Assembly: GCF_004193775.1 (NCBI RefSeq)
Contig: NC_041007.1
Location: forward strand, 29,662,850 to 29,726,849
Length of the DNA stretch: 64,000 bases
Origin: Glycine soja
Lineage: Eukaryota > Streptophyta > Magnoliopsida > Fabales > Fabaceae
Reading direction: 5' to 3'
Shown: positions 1 to 12,219 of the stretch, piece after piece
Layout: each line of letters starts with the position of its first letter
Numbering within the stretch: the stretch's first letter is position 1
Notes under the pieces: model-generated
Told to the model about the DNA's origin: nothing
The model's input: the letters and a program-made list of their open reading frames with translations, nothing else
Databases searched by the model: none
Made by a program: the position numbers and the translations under genes

Positions 1-712
1 TAGGATGCCTGGTTTGGGCCTATAGTACATCGAAACGCAAGAAATCAAGAGAGGAAGGCCTGGGCAAATTCAAACAACTGCAAGTTTTGACTAGGATTCC
101 CAATTAGAACCCATCGTATATCGAAATGCTCAAAATGGAACAAGGAAGCCCTGGGCAAATTCAAATGGGCGTAACTTTTGACTGGGAAGATTGAGTGAGG
201 CTCATAATATATTGAAATGATTGAAATTGAATAAGGAAGCTCTAAGAAAATTCTAATGACTCTAACTTTTGATGGGATGTCCAATTGAGGCCCATAAAAT
301 ATTGCAATGCTAGAAATCGAACAAGGATGCTCTAGCCAAATTCAAATAGCCATAACTTTTGACTGGGATGCCAGATTGAGGCCCATAATATGTCTATATG
401 TTTAAAATCAAACATGGAAGCCCTTGTAAAAATAAAAAGGCAATAACTTTTGATCAGGATGCCCGATTGAGGCCCATAATATATCAAATCGCTAGAAATA
501 GAAAAAGAAAGCTCTGGGAAAATTTAAATGGTTGTAACTTTTGACTAGGATGCCCGATTAGGGCCCATCATATCAAATCGCTAGAAATAGAAAAAGAAAG
601 CTCTGGGAAAATTTAAATGGTTGTAACTTTTGACTAGGATGCCCGATTAGGGCCCATCATATATCAAAATGCTAGAAATAAAAAAAGAAGCCCTTTTGCA
701 AATTCAAATGAC
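1..712 (+). repeat. CentGm-like 91-bp satellite, forward block 1
   Basis: Tandem monomers of about 91 bp repeat the words ggatgcccgattgaggccca, taatatatc, gaacaaggaagccct, aaattcaaa and aacttttgac. From memory these match the reverse complement of soybean CentGm/SB92. Monomers differ at many positions, so this is an old, diverged array edge rather than a homogeneous centromere core. The array is cut by the window start. Short ORFs here are chance readings of the satellite. Confidence 0.85.
483..660 (+). repeat. identical 89-bp satellite monomer pair
   Basis: The monomer starting at 483 (atcaaatcgctag) is repeated from 572 with no difference that I can see over 89 bp, while neighbouring monomers differ at many sites. 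It is 2 bp shorter than the usual 91-bp period. This is a recent single-monomer duplication. Confidence 0.85.
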
Positions 713-880
713 CAATCCAAGCAAGGCTGAATTTAAGTTCTGGTTTAGTATTTCAAATTCTATGTGAATGTTCATCTTCTTGTTCAATCCTATTTTTGAT
801 TTTCATGATTATGAATGTGCTTAGGATTAGAAAAGAATTAGGTTATGGATTCATTTCCTAATTTCAAATTTAATCACAAG
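713..880. other. non-satellite insert between satellite blocks
   Basis: About 168 bp with no satellite words. It lies exactly where the satellite orientation flips. I do not recognise it and found no ORF, terminal repeat or target duplication. Confidence 0.5.
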
Positions 881-1260
881 ATTGTTTCGATATATGATGG
901 ACCCCAATCAGGAATCCCAGTCAAAAGTTATGGTTATTTCAATTTTCCTAGGGCTTCCTATTTTGATTGAGTGTTTCGATATATCATAGGCCCTAATCCG
1001 ACATTCCAGTGAAAAATTATGGCTATTTGAAATTTCCCAGGGCTTCCTTGTTTGATTTCAAGTGTTTCGATATATGATAGACCCCAATCAGGCAGTCAAA
1101 AGTTGTGGTTGTTTCAATTTTCCTAGGGCTTCCTATTTTGATTGAGTGTTTCGATATATCATAGGCCCCAATCGGGCATTCCCGTGAAAAATTATGGCTA
1201 TTTGAAGTTTCCCAATGCTTCATATTTCAATTTCGAGCATTCAATATATTATGGTCCTCA
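881..1260 (-). repeat. inverted CentGm-like satellite block
   Basis: Monomers read on the minus strand (tttcgatatatgatggaccc, caaaagttatgg, cctagggcttcc). Starts at 885, 974, 1065 and 1149 give spacings of 89, 91 and 84 bp. The dimer from 885 is repeated from 1065 with few changes (the later copy lacks 8 bp), so a two-monomer unit was duplicated. Confidence 0.85.
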
Positions 1261-1632
1261 ATGAAATAAGGGATTAATTCGATTGAACTATCTCTAATGA
1301 CATTGAGTGAACTTTCACAATCTGAATATCATTTGTAGCAACTGTGATAATTCGAATTGCTTGTTTTGGTGAATTGGATTGATGCTATTAAATTTGTTTC
1401 ACATTCTGCTTCCAAAACTCTTTCAGTTTAGGTTTGACACTTATGTTTTTGTGTTTTTGTATTTCTTTTCATTACCTACAAACTATTTGTTGAAATTCCC
1501 TCTGTTGTTTATAAGTGCATTGAAGTTGGAACCAAATTGAATTGTATCTCTGAGTCCACCTAGGTTATTCCTGTACTGCAGAATTAATCCTAGTTTTATT
1601 TTTTAAAATGATTCGACAATTGTTATCAATGA
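1261..1632. other. non-satellite sequence, unclassified
   Basis: About 370 bp of AT-rich sequence after the inverted block, without satellite words or a usable ORF. With 713-880 it brackets the inverted monomers, which suggests one rearranged insert. Origin not recognised. Confidence 0.45.
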
Positions 1633-1983
1633 TTGAAGTCCATATTATATCAAACGTTATAAACCAAAAAATGAAGCCCTAGGCATAGGCATATTCAAAC
1701 GACAATTACTTTTGACTTGAATGCACGATTGATGCCCATAATATATACAAACGCTAGAAATAAAAAAAGGAAGCTCTGCGCAAATTCCAATAGCCGCAAC
1801 TTTTGATTGGGATGCCCAATTGGGGCTTATCATCTCAAAAAGCTCAAAATGAAATAAGGAAGCCCAAAGGAAATACAAACGGCCATAACTTTTTACTGGG
1901 AAGCCCAATTGAGGCCCATAATATATTAAAACTCTCAAAATCAAACAAGGAAGCCCTGGGCAGATGCAAACGACAACAACTTA

Positions 1984-2062
1984 ATGTGGCTACATGTAGA
2001 GCTTGTAGGCCATGGATCTTCTTCATCAATGGAACCCTTTGCTTCTTGAAGAGAGATGGAAG
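1984..2062 (-). mobile_element. fragment of a G-type LTR end inside the satellite
   Basis: About 79 bp (agcttgtaggcc, ggatcttcttcatcaatgg, cctttgcttcttg) match one end of the G-type LTRs at 13746 and 33161. Satellite resumes directly on both sides. Only this end remains, so it is either a deletion remnant or filler DNA captured during break repair. Confidence 0.75.
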
Positions 2063-5000
2063 ATTAGGGCCTATAATATATCAAAACACTAGAAATCAAG
2101 ATAGGAAGACCTGGGCAAATTCAAATAGCCACAAATTTTGACTAGGATTCCTGATTGAGGCCCATCATATATCAAAACGATTGAAATGGAACAAAGAAGC
2201 CTTAGGCAAATTAAAATAGGCATAACTTTTGACTAGGATGCCTGAGTGAGGCTCATTATATATTGAAACGCTCGAAATCGAACAAGGAAGCCCTGAGCAA
2301 ATTGTAGCAATCGTAACTTTTGACTGGGATGCCCGATTGAGGCTCATAATATATCACAATTCTAGAAATTGAACAAGGATGCCTTGGGAAAATTCAAACA
2401 ACCATAACTTTTGACTAGGATGCCATATTAAGGCACATAATATATCAAAATGCTCAAAATAAAAAAAAAACCCTAGGGAAATTAAAAAGGCAATAACTTT
2501 TAATTAGGATGCCTGATTAAGGCCCATAATATATCGAAATGCTAGAAATAAAAAAAGGAAGCCTTGGCAAATTCAAAAGGCCACCACTTTTGATTGGGAT
2601 GCTCGATATGGGCTCATCATATATTGAAACGATAAAAATCGAAAAAGGAAGCCCTAGGCAAATTCAAATGGTCATAACTTTTGACTGGGATGCCAGATTA
2701 AGACTCATAATATATCAAAACTCTCTAAATCGAACATGGAAGCCCAAGACAAATTCAATCGACAATAACTTTTGACTGGGATGCCTGATTGAGGCCCATA
2801 ATTTATCAAAATGTTAGAAATTGAAAAAGAATTCCCTATGAAAATTCAAACGGCTAAAACTAATTATTGGGAAGCCCGATTGAAGTCCATAATATATTGA
2901 AGCACTAGGCAAATTCAAGCGGCCATAACCTTTTATTGGGATACGCCATTGATGCCCATTATATATCGAAGTGCTAGAAATAAAAAAAGGAAGCTTTAAG
3001 CAAATTGAAACGACCATAACTTTTGACTTTGAGGCTAGATTGGGGCCCATCATATATCGCAACACTCAAAATGGAACAAGAAAGCCATGGGCAAATTCAA
3101 ACAGCCACTTTGGACTGGAATGCTCGAGTAAGGGCCATAATATCTCACAACCCTAGATATTTAAATAGGAAGCCCAAGGCAAATTCAAACTGCCAAAACT
3201 TTTGATTGGGATTCCCGATTGAGGCCCATAATATATCGAAACACTCAAAATCGAACAAGGAAGCCCTTGGTAAATTCAAACGGCCATAATTTTTTACAAG
3301 GATTCCCAATTGACCCTTATAATATATCCAAAAGCTCAAAATCAAACAAGGAAACCCTTGGCAAATTCAAATGACCACAACTAATGACTGTGATGTCCAA
3401 TTGATGCCCATAATATATTGAAAAGCAAGAAATATAAAAGGAAGCCCTGGACAAATTCAAACCTCCACAACTTTAGACTGGGATGCTCGATATGGGCCCA
3501 TCAAATATTGAAACCCTAGAAATCAGAAAAAGATTCCCTGGGCAAATTCAAACAGCCACAACTATTGATTGGATGCTCGATATAGGCCCATAATATATCG
3601 TAACGCTATAAATCGAAAAAGGAAGCCCTGGGCAAATTCGAACAACCACAACTTTTGACTGGGATGCCTGATTGGGGGCCATCATGTATCGCAACACTTA
3701 AAATGGAACAAGGAAGCCATGGGCAAATTCAAACAACCATAAGTTTTGACAGGGATGCCTGATTGGGGCCCATAATATATCACAATGCTCAAAATTGAAC
3801 AAGGAAGCACTGGTTATATTTAAATGGCCATCAGTTTTGACAGGGATACCCGATGGTTGCCAATAATACATCACAATGCTCAAAATCAAACAATGAAGCC
3901 CTAAGAAACTTCGAGCAGCCACAACTTTTGACTAGAATGACCAATTGGGGCCCATCATATATCGGAATGCTCAAAATGGAACTAGGAAGCCTTGGCAAAT
4001 TCAACCAGCCACAATTTTTTACTGGAATGCTCGATTGGGGCCCATCATATATGGCACCGCTGGAAATGGGACAAGGAAGCCTTGGGAAAATTCAAACGGC
4101 CATAAGTTTTGACAGGGATGCCCGATTTAGGTCCATAATATATCACAATTCTCAAAATGAAACAAGCCCTGCGAAAATTTCAATTGCATCACTTTTGACT
4201 GGGATGCCCAATGAAGGCCTATAATATGCTCGAAATTCAATAAGAAAGCTCAGGGCAAATTCAAACATCCACAACTTTTGACTAGAATGCCTGATATGGG
4301 TCCATCAAATATTGAAATGTTAGAAATCATAAAAGGAAGTCCTGCGGAAATTCTAACGGCCATCACTTTTGACTAGGATGACCAATTAAGGCCTATAATA
4401 TATTGAAACACTCGAAATCAAACAAGGAAGCCCTTGACAAATTCCAATGACCATAAATTTTGACTAGAATGCCTAATATAGGCCCATCAAATAGTGAAAT
4501 GCCAGAAGTCCAAAAACGAAACCATAGGCAAATTTAAACGACCACAACTATTGACTGGGATGCTCGATTGAGGCTCATAATATATCAAAACACTAAAAAT
4601 CAAAGAAGGAAGCCTTGGGAAAATTCAAATGGCCACAACTTTTGATTGGGATGTCGGATTGGGGCCCATCATATATTGAAATTGAACAAGGAAGCCCTGA
4701 GCAAATTCAAACGGTCATAAGTTTTGACGGGGATGCCCGATTGAGGCACATAATATATCACAATGCTCGAAATTGAACAAGGAAGAACTCTGTAAATTAA
4801 AACAGCCACAAGTTTTTACGAAGATGCCCAATTGTTGCCAATAACACGCCAAATCAAACAAGGAAGCCAAGGGAAACTTCAAACGACCACTACTTTTGAC
4901 AAGGAATCACTATTGGGGTCCATCATATATTAAAATTCTTAAAATCAAACAAAGAAGCCCCTGCCAAATTCAAATGACTAACTGGGATGCCCGATTGAGG

Positions 5001-5810
5001 CCGATAATATATAAAAATGACCAAAATAGAACTAGGAAGCCTTGGGAAATTTCAAATGGCCACAACTTTTGATTGGGATTCCTGATTGAGGCTCATAATA
5101 TATAGAAACACTCTAAATCAAACAACAAAGCCATGTTGAAATTCAAATGACAATAGCTTTTAACTAGGATGCCCGATTGATTCCCAAAATATCCCACAAC
5201 GCTCAAAATTGAACAAGGAAGCCTTGGGGAAACTCATACGACCATACCCTTTGACTGGGATGTCCAAATATACTGAACGCTGGAAATTAAAATAAGAATA
5301 TACTGAATGCTAGAGATTGAAATAAGAATCCTTGGGAAATTCAAACGGCAATAACTTTTGATTGAATGCTTGATTGAGTACCATAATATATTGAATGCTC
5401 GAAATTGAAATAGGAAGCATTGGGAAACTTCAAATAGCCATAATTTTTCACGGGAATGCCCGACTGGGGCCTATGATATATCGAAACAGTCGATCAAAAT
5501 AGGAAGCCCTAGGAAAATTGAAACAACCACAACTTTTGACTGGGATTCCTGATTGGGGTCCATCATATATCGAAACACTTGAAATCAAACAATGAAGCCC
5601 TGGGAAATTTCAAATGGCCATAACTTTTGACTAGGATGCCCGATTGATTCCCAAAATATCTCACAATGCTCAAAATTGAACAAGGAAGTCTTGGGGAAAC
5701 TCAAACGACCATACCCTTTAACTAGGATGCTTGATTGAGGATCGTAATATACTAAACACTAGAAATTGAAATAGAAAGCCCTAGTAAAATTCAAACAACA
5801 ATAAATTTTG

Positions 5811-6536
5811 ACTGGGATGCACAATTGAGGCATATAATATATCAAAACGCTCTAAGTCGAACAACCAACCCTTGGGAAAATTCAAATAACCATAACTTTT
5901 GATTGCGATACCCGATTGAGGCTCATTATATATCAAAATGCTCTAAATCGAAAAAGAAAAGGCCTTGAGCAAATTCAAATGACAAATACTATTTTTGGGA
6001 TGCCCGACTGAGGCCCATCATATATCGAAACGCTCAGAATTGAACCAGGAATCCCTTCCAAATCAAACAAACATATCTTTGTTTTGGGATGCTTGATTGG
6101 GGCCCATAATATATGGACACACTCAAAATTGAACAAGGAAGCCCAAGTAAAATTCAAAAGGTAATAAATTTTGACTGGGATGTGTGATTAAGGCATATAA
6201 TATATCAAAACGCTCTAAATCGAACAACCAAGTCTTGGGAAAATTCAAATAGCCATAACTTTTGATTGTGATACCCGATTAAGGCTCATTATATATCAAA
6301 ACACTTTAAATTGAAAAAGAAAAATTCCTGAGCAAATTCAAACGAACAATACTTTTGACTGGGATGCCTGACTGAGGCCTATCATATATCGAAATGCTCA
6401 AAATTGAACGAGGAATCCCTTCTAAATCAAATAGACATATCTTTGGATTGTGATGCCTGATTGGGGCCCATAATATATGGACATGCTCGAAATTGAACAA
6501 GGAAGCCCTAGGGAATTTCAAACGGCCATAACGTTT
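5811..6536 (+). repeat. tetrameric higher-order satellite repeat, two copies
   Basis: The 363-bp block starting at 5811 (actgggatg) recurs from 6174 and shares private variants such as 'tctaaatcgaacaaccaa', 'gaatccctt' and 'catatctttg'. 363 bp equals four monomers of about 91 bp, so a four-monomer unit was duplicated. Confidence 0.8.
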
Positions 6537-6897
6537 CACTAGGATACCCGATTAATGCCCATAATATATTGAAACGCTCATAATGGAATAAGGAAGCTCT
6601 AGCAAATTCAAACGACCATAACTTTTGACTGGAATGCCTAATTGAGGCCCATAATATATCAAAACGCTTAAAATAAAAAAGGAAACCCTAAGAAAATTCA
6701 AACTCCCATAACATTTTACTGGATTCTCGATTAAGTCCCATATTATATCCAAACACTCAAAATCGAACAAGGAAGCCCTCGATAAATTCAAATGACCACC
6801 ACTTTTGATTGGGATGCCCGATTGGGGCCCATCATATATCACAACGCTCGAAATCAAATAGAGAAGTCCTAGGAAAATTTAAACCCCCATGTTTCAG

Positions 6898-9091
6898 CTG
6901 ACCTTGCACGGGGACTTTCCATACATCGAGTTCAGATGTCGCGGCAAGCCCGCACATTGCTGCATGATAGAAGAAGAGCAAGATGGTAAACCTTGGTACT
7001 TCAAAATCAAGCGATACATCGAAGACAAGGTGATGTAGCTCCATGTGGAGCTTGTAACCTTGGATCTTCTTTATCAATGGAGTCCTTTGCTTATTGATGT
7101 TCAATGGCAGCGGAAGGGAGAAGGAAGAAAGATGATTGGAGATGCCACTTCAAAGAGAAGATGAGTAAAGAAGAAGCTCACCACCATAAGAAGTCATGGA
7201 TAAGAGCTTGAAGGTAGGAGAAGATGAGTGGAGGGAGAGGGAGAGGGAGAGGGAGAGAAGGAGCACGAAATTTTGTGCCTTAAATGAGGTCTAAACTTTG
7301 AAGTGTAATTATCAAATGATCAAAGTTTAAAAAATGCACACACATGACCTCTATTTATAGCCTAAGTGTCACAAAATTGGAGGAAAATTTGAATTTCTAT
7401 TAAAATTTCACTTGAATTTGAAATTGAATTTGTGGAGCCAAATTTTGGAGCCAAAATTTCACTAATTATGATTAGTGAATTTTAGCTATGGTTCAGCCCA
7501 CTAATCCAAGATCAAGTCAAAGATTCTCCAATAAGTGTGCATAGGTGTCATGAGGCATGTAAAGCATGAAGGACATGCACAATGTGTGACTATATGATGT
7601 GGCAATGGGGTGTAGCAAGCAAATGCTCATCTCCCCCTCTAAAATTTAATTGGATTGGGCTTCTCCCAATTCAATTAAAATTTATTTTCCAACACACACA
7701 TCAAATATTCACTTAATGCATATGAAATTACAAAATTACCCCTAATACAAAAACTAGTCTAGGTGCCCTAAAATACAAGGGCTGAAAAATCCTACATTTC
7801 TAGGGTACCTTACCTACATTATGGAGCCCTAAATACAAGGCCCAAAAATAATGAAACCTTAATCTAATATATACAAAGATAAGTGGGCACATACTTGGCC
7901 CATGGGCCCGAAATCTACCCTAAGGCTTATGAGAACCCTAGGGCCTTCTCTTGCATCTTTGGCCCAATCATTTTGGAGTCTTCTATCCAATGCCCTTGGG
8001 GGATGGGATTGCATCACAAGGATACCCACAGGGGGCTTCCGACAATGACAATAGAACATTGAGAAGGTTAGCAGTCAGTTTCTTCCTAAGTGGAAGCATT
8101 CTGTACAATAGGAACCATGACATGGTTTTGCTCCGATGCGTGGATGTTAGGGAGGCTGAGCAGATGCTGGTAGAAGTTCACGAGGGTTCCTTTGGAACAC
8201 ATGCCAATAGGGACGCTATGGCCCAAAAGATCCTGAGGGCAGGATATTACTGGCTCACCGTGGAAAACGATTGTTGTAACCATGTAAGAAAATGCCACAA
8301 GTGCCAGGCATTCGCGGACAATGTCAATGCTATGCCCGTGCCATTGAACGTCTTGGCAGCGTCATGGTCATTCTCTATGTGGGGAATAGACGTGATTGGA
8401 GCTATTGAGCCCAAGGCTTGGGTTTCCCAGGAAGATTATCATGGATAATGCCACCAATTTGAACAACAAGATGATGAAGGAAATGTGTGAGGATTTCAAG
8501 ATCCAACACCATAATTCCACGCCTTACAGGCCTAAGATGAATGGGGCAGTTGAGGCTGCTAATAAGAACATCAAGAAGATAGTTCAGAAAAGGACTGTGT
8601 CATACAAGGACTGGCACGAGATGCTCCCTTTCGCGCTGCATGGTTATCGAACCTCAGTACGCACATCAACTGGGGCAACTCCGTTCTCCTTGGTATATGG
8701 GATGGAGGTTGTGTTGCCATTTGAAGTAGAGGTTGCCTCTTTAAGAATTCTGGCAGAGTCAGTGTTGAAAGAGTCAGAATGGGCCCAAGCATGCTTTGAT
8801 CAACTGAATCTTATAGAGGGTAAGAGATTGGCCACCATGAGCCATGGACGGTTATATCAAAGCCAAGTGAAGAAATATTTCGACAAGAAGGTATGCCCAT
8901 GCAAGTTCAATGAAGGGGATCTCATCTTGAAGAAAGTATCCCAAGCCCAGAAAGATAATAGGGGAAGATGGGCTCCGAATTATGAAGTACCATTCATCGT
9001 GAAGAAGGCATTTTCGGAAGGAGTGTTGGTGTTTGTCAGCATGGACAATGAAGAGTTGCCTTCGCCCGTGAATTCCGATATCGCCAAATGA
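6898..9091 (+). pseudogene. element H pol remnant: end of RNase H region and integrase
   Basis: Tat/Ogre-like pol. The part before the solo LTR reads KPAHCCMIEEEQDGKPWYF. After the LTR (from 8017) the integrase zinc finger is visible as H..H...CHKCQ (residues FGTHANRDAM and HVRKCHKCQAF), then SMWGIDVIGAIEPKA. At about 8413 a deletion removes roughly 45-50 residues of the catalytic core, including the first catalytic Asp. The frame then resumes at LGFPRKIIMDNATN (second Asp) and continues through NGAVEAANK (catalytic Glu) and the C-terminal domain to a stop at about 9091. A frame change also lies near the LTR insertion at 8020. The enzyme cannot be functional. Confidence 0.85.
7031..8016 (-). 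mobile_element. G1: G-type solo LTR in the pol of H
   Basis: 986 bp with ends TGATG...GCATCA, flanked by a perfect 5-bp target duplication CAAGG (7026-7030 and 8017-8021). No internal sequence is present, so it is a solo LTR left by LTR-LTR recombination. A TATA-like ctataaatag on the minus strand at 7351-7360 sets the orientation. The same family occurs at 13746, 33161 and 36488. Confidence 0.92.
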
Positions 9092-9483
9092 TATTATGCT
9101 TAGTACTTGGGGCAACTTGAGAGTTCAATGCATGATTTTTCTCCAAAGACTCATTGGAATCTCCAAAGTCTTCCAATCCTTTGTAAACCATGATCGCAAC
9201 ATTAATAAACATTGGATTGATGATTTGCATTTCAACTTCTTGTGTTGTGTCTTTTTCTTTAGAGTACACACTCTCGATCTTGAAACCGGAGCCATTTGGC
9301 TCCATCAATGGGGTGCCATAGCATTTAAGTAAAATTGAACATAATAACACTTGTTTAATTGTTGTGTTTAAACTGCCTAATCATAAGCATGCATGCATAT
9401 GCATCTTGTCATCCTACACGTCAGAAAATAAATGAAGTTTCATTTTGAGTGGTGATCAATGTCACACCCAAATCAAGACGAAG
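9092..9483 (+). other. element H noncoding region after pol
   Basis: Sequence after the integrase stop up to the insertion point of element A. It continues after A at 30986. No convincing gene; the 78-codon ORF here does not resemble anything I know. Confidence 0.5.
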
Positions 9484-9488
9484 GTAAG

Positions 9489-10879
9489 TGTTCGCATCCT
9501 AGTACTACTTGTTCTTTCGGATGTGAAATCTAATCGGCAAGCGCACCGGGTTGTCAAGTAAATAATTAAAATGGTGTGAACCGAGTATCGAACTCAGGGA
9601 ACTTGTTTTACTTGGCAAAGCATTATTCAGTAAATAGGCATTTGTGTAAAGAATTGATTATCATGAAGTAAAAACAAAAGTAATTCTATTCTAAGTAAAA
9701 GCAATAATTGTGAGCAAGTGAGTGTGAAAACAGATATGTAAAAGCGTTGGAACCTTCTACTGAGATACTTGATGCAATTAGGGTTTTCTCTACTTGAAAT
9801 TATTTCGGTGTTCTATGCTGAAGGCACAAATACCAAACACTGATGTCTCGCAAGTTTGGCCTAATTCAAAATAAACTTTGTTCACAGATGTCTCTTGTTG
9901 AACTTAGCCTAACCGAACAATATTACAATTACAACATGATAAAAACTAAATTAACGTACTCCGTGTCCAGCAGTTCGATAACCTAGCCTTGTCCTATCTA
10001 GTTCTAAGGATGTAGTACATTTTCCAATGCTAAAGCTCCTAACCTTACACACAAATGGGTGATCAAGCCACAAGCATGCATAACATAGGCGCAGATAGAA
10101 ACATTGAACACATAAAAACAACTTCAAATAGATAGTAATAATATTTACATCAAGCACTCAACAGAATTTCCCAACAAAGAATTTTAGCCCTCCATTACAA
10201 GGAAGTACCTTTCACAAATAGGAAAAGGGTTTCAGAGAAAATACCATATTACAAAGCAATGGGGATGTCTCCTCCACCTCTAGGAACCTAGGAATCACTC
10301 CTAAAACCTAAAATCTACCTAAAAGTTAGGGCCTTTTTCTTCCTTGCTCAACTTTTCCTTTGTTCTTCGTTCAGCACTAGGCTCACGCAGTCTATTCAAA
10401 CCCCCCCCCTCTTCATTCTCTACAATTCAGGCTTAAAAAGGGCTTTTTTTCCATGAAGGCGCGCTTAGCGCGAGTAAGTGAAATTTGGCTTAGTGCCATT
10501 CTTGCGCTAAGCGTAGAAGAGACAATCTTCTCACTAAACGAGCTGCTGACGCACTGAGCGCGTGATGACATGGCAGATTGTCTTCAATATTCATCTCACT
10601 CGCTAAGCGGCTGATGTCTCGCTTAGCGGTTGAGTCTCGCTAAGCAAACGGTCCAGGCTTAGCGAGACAACAACTTTTACACCTTTAATTTTTTCTCCTT
10701 TTTACCTGGAATTGAAGTGAAATTTACATTAAATTCATATGGAAAGCTTCTACTGAGCAAATATAAAAACTAAACAAGAAATATTTACAATGCTACCAAA
10801 AAGAACTATAAATTGGGAGAAATAAATACATTTTTGAAAATTTTTCTATACAAAAGTTAGTCGTAAAAGATGACTAACA
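9489..10879 (-). repeat. element A 3' LTR
   Basis: 1,391 bp, from TGTTCGCATCC to GACTAACA on the + strand. It matches 29579-30980 along its length. It contains several cgcttagcg/cgctaagcg palindromes between 10459 and 10680. Confidence 0.93.
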
Positions 10880-10894
10880 AACTCCCCCAAATTT
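10880..10894 (-). promoter_or_regulatory. element A polypurine tract
   Basis: The minus strand reads AAATTTGGGGGAGTT immediately before the LTR TG. This is the expected plus-strand primer position of a minus-oriented LTR element. Confidence 0.85.
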
Positions 10895-10900
10895 ACAGTT

Positions 10901-10948
10901 TTGCTTGTCCTCAAGCAAAGAAAGAACAGTTCACTTGTCCTCAAGTGA
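10901..10948 (-). promoter_or_regulatory. two AGGA-loop hairpins upstream of the element A PPT
   Basis: On the minus strand, stem TTGCTTG/CAAGCAA encloses AGGA (10901-10918), and 12 bp away stem TCACTTG/CAAGTGA encloses AGGA (10931-10948). The stem sequences differ but each is self-complementary. The same kind of hairpin occurs in elements B and D. Confidence 0.8.
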
Positions 10949-12209
10949 CAAACTCACAGTGGTTATTCACAAGGTGTTTGTTCCAAACAATTCAATCACA
11001 TGACATGAATTGCATACAATGTTTCAGTCAGCAGCTTCTCACAAGACATGCAGCTTTTCAAAGATATGGACATGATTATTAAGCATCACAGCTAAAATAA
11101 GCTAGCAAGAATGGCAGGTATCAAGGAAGGATCATCAACCAAAGCCTCATGGTCACTGTTTCACTCAAGCACAAGTGTTTAGGCTTTCCATCAATCAACA
11201 ACCAACATAAGTCTCAATCTTTGCACTTCATCTCATGCCATACAGTCAAAAACACACAAACTGAATCTGAAGGACTTTAATAGGCTTGTAATAAGGTTGG
11301 GCTACAAATAAATCATGGTTTTTCTAGGATTCAAAGGCTTAAGTTCTAGGAGAGCATCCATCCTTAGATAAACTTTTTTTTTCTTTTTATTTCCAGCTTG
11401 CCTTAAAGCACTTAGCTTCACTTCTTCTTAGATAACAACACACACACTTTTATTTTGAAAACTTACAGGTTTTTTTTTTTAACAATAGCTCTTTACTTTC
11501 TGCTTATTGACTTACTGTGTGTGCTGATATTTTCTTACCATTAGAAGCTATCACCCAATAAACTCCCCCAAATTTGGGACAAATTTGCTTTGAACCATAA
11601 TGCTCTCCTACAACCTAAGACAAGGTAGATGGAGATGTAATCCATAGATTCAAGGTTCTATCAAACAATCAGATTGTTAGCTCAATCATCGGTGCAAATG
11701 ATATGTCATTCATTCACAAGGTAAGCTTTTTGGCTAAGTGGTTAATTCACACAAAACATGGCCTTCATCATCTTCAAAGTCAAGCATTCATTCCATAATC
11801 AGTGATTCATGCAAAAATCATTACTTAATGCTGGTCGTTCTCTCACAATTCAAGATCACACACTCACCGGGTTATGGTTAATGAGTACCTTCACAATCAA
11901 ATTGTTAAACTAACTAACATTTTCATTCATGATCCTAATCCATGTTCTTTCTCTTCTAATCACTGCATGCTTATTCAAAACATATGATTTACACATTCCA
12001 ATTCACTCAAATCATGTAATCGATCAATTCAAACCAACAAACACTGAATTTTTCAAAATCAAACATCAAACCACTGGATAAAATGAAATATACTGTTTAA
12101 ACTAGCTTAAAGCAAGCTACCATGCAATAAAAAAAACTAAAGTAAAACTATAAACTGGATTTTAAAAACGGAAACATAAATATAAAACCAAATTAAAAAG
12201 TGTACTAAA
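10949..12209 (-). other. element A 3' noncoding region
   Basis: AT-rich sequence without a supported gene, between the PPT hairpins and the MULE insertion. It belongs to the 3' UTR of element A by position. Confidence 0.6.
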
Positions 12210-12219
12210 AATAGAATAA

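Larger units (their letters stand above)
1633..6888 (+). repeat. CentGm-like 91-bp satellite, main array
   Basis: About 57 monomers in the forward orientation. For example the word taacttttgact occurs at 2314 and 2405, exactly 91 bp apart. Monomers are diverged and some are shortened. Higher-order repetition is visible in places. The array ends at about 6888, where coding-like retrotransposon sequence begins abruptly. Confidence 0.88.

Noticed and set aside
1657..6857. Many 60-120-codon ORFs in the first 7 kb
   Set aside because: All are translations of the 91-bp satellite on either strand.
9951..10157. ORF repeated at 30066-30248
   Set aside because: Both copies lie at the same place in the two LTRs of element A, so the similarity is LTR duplication and not coding conservation.
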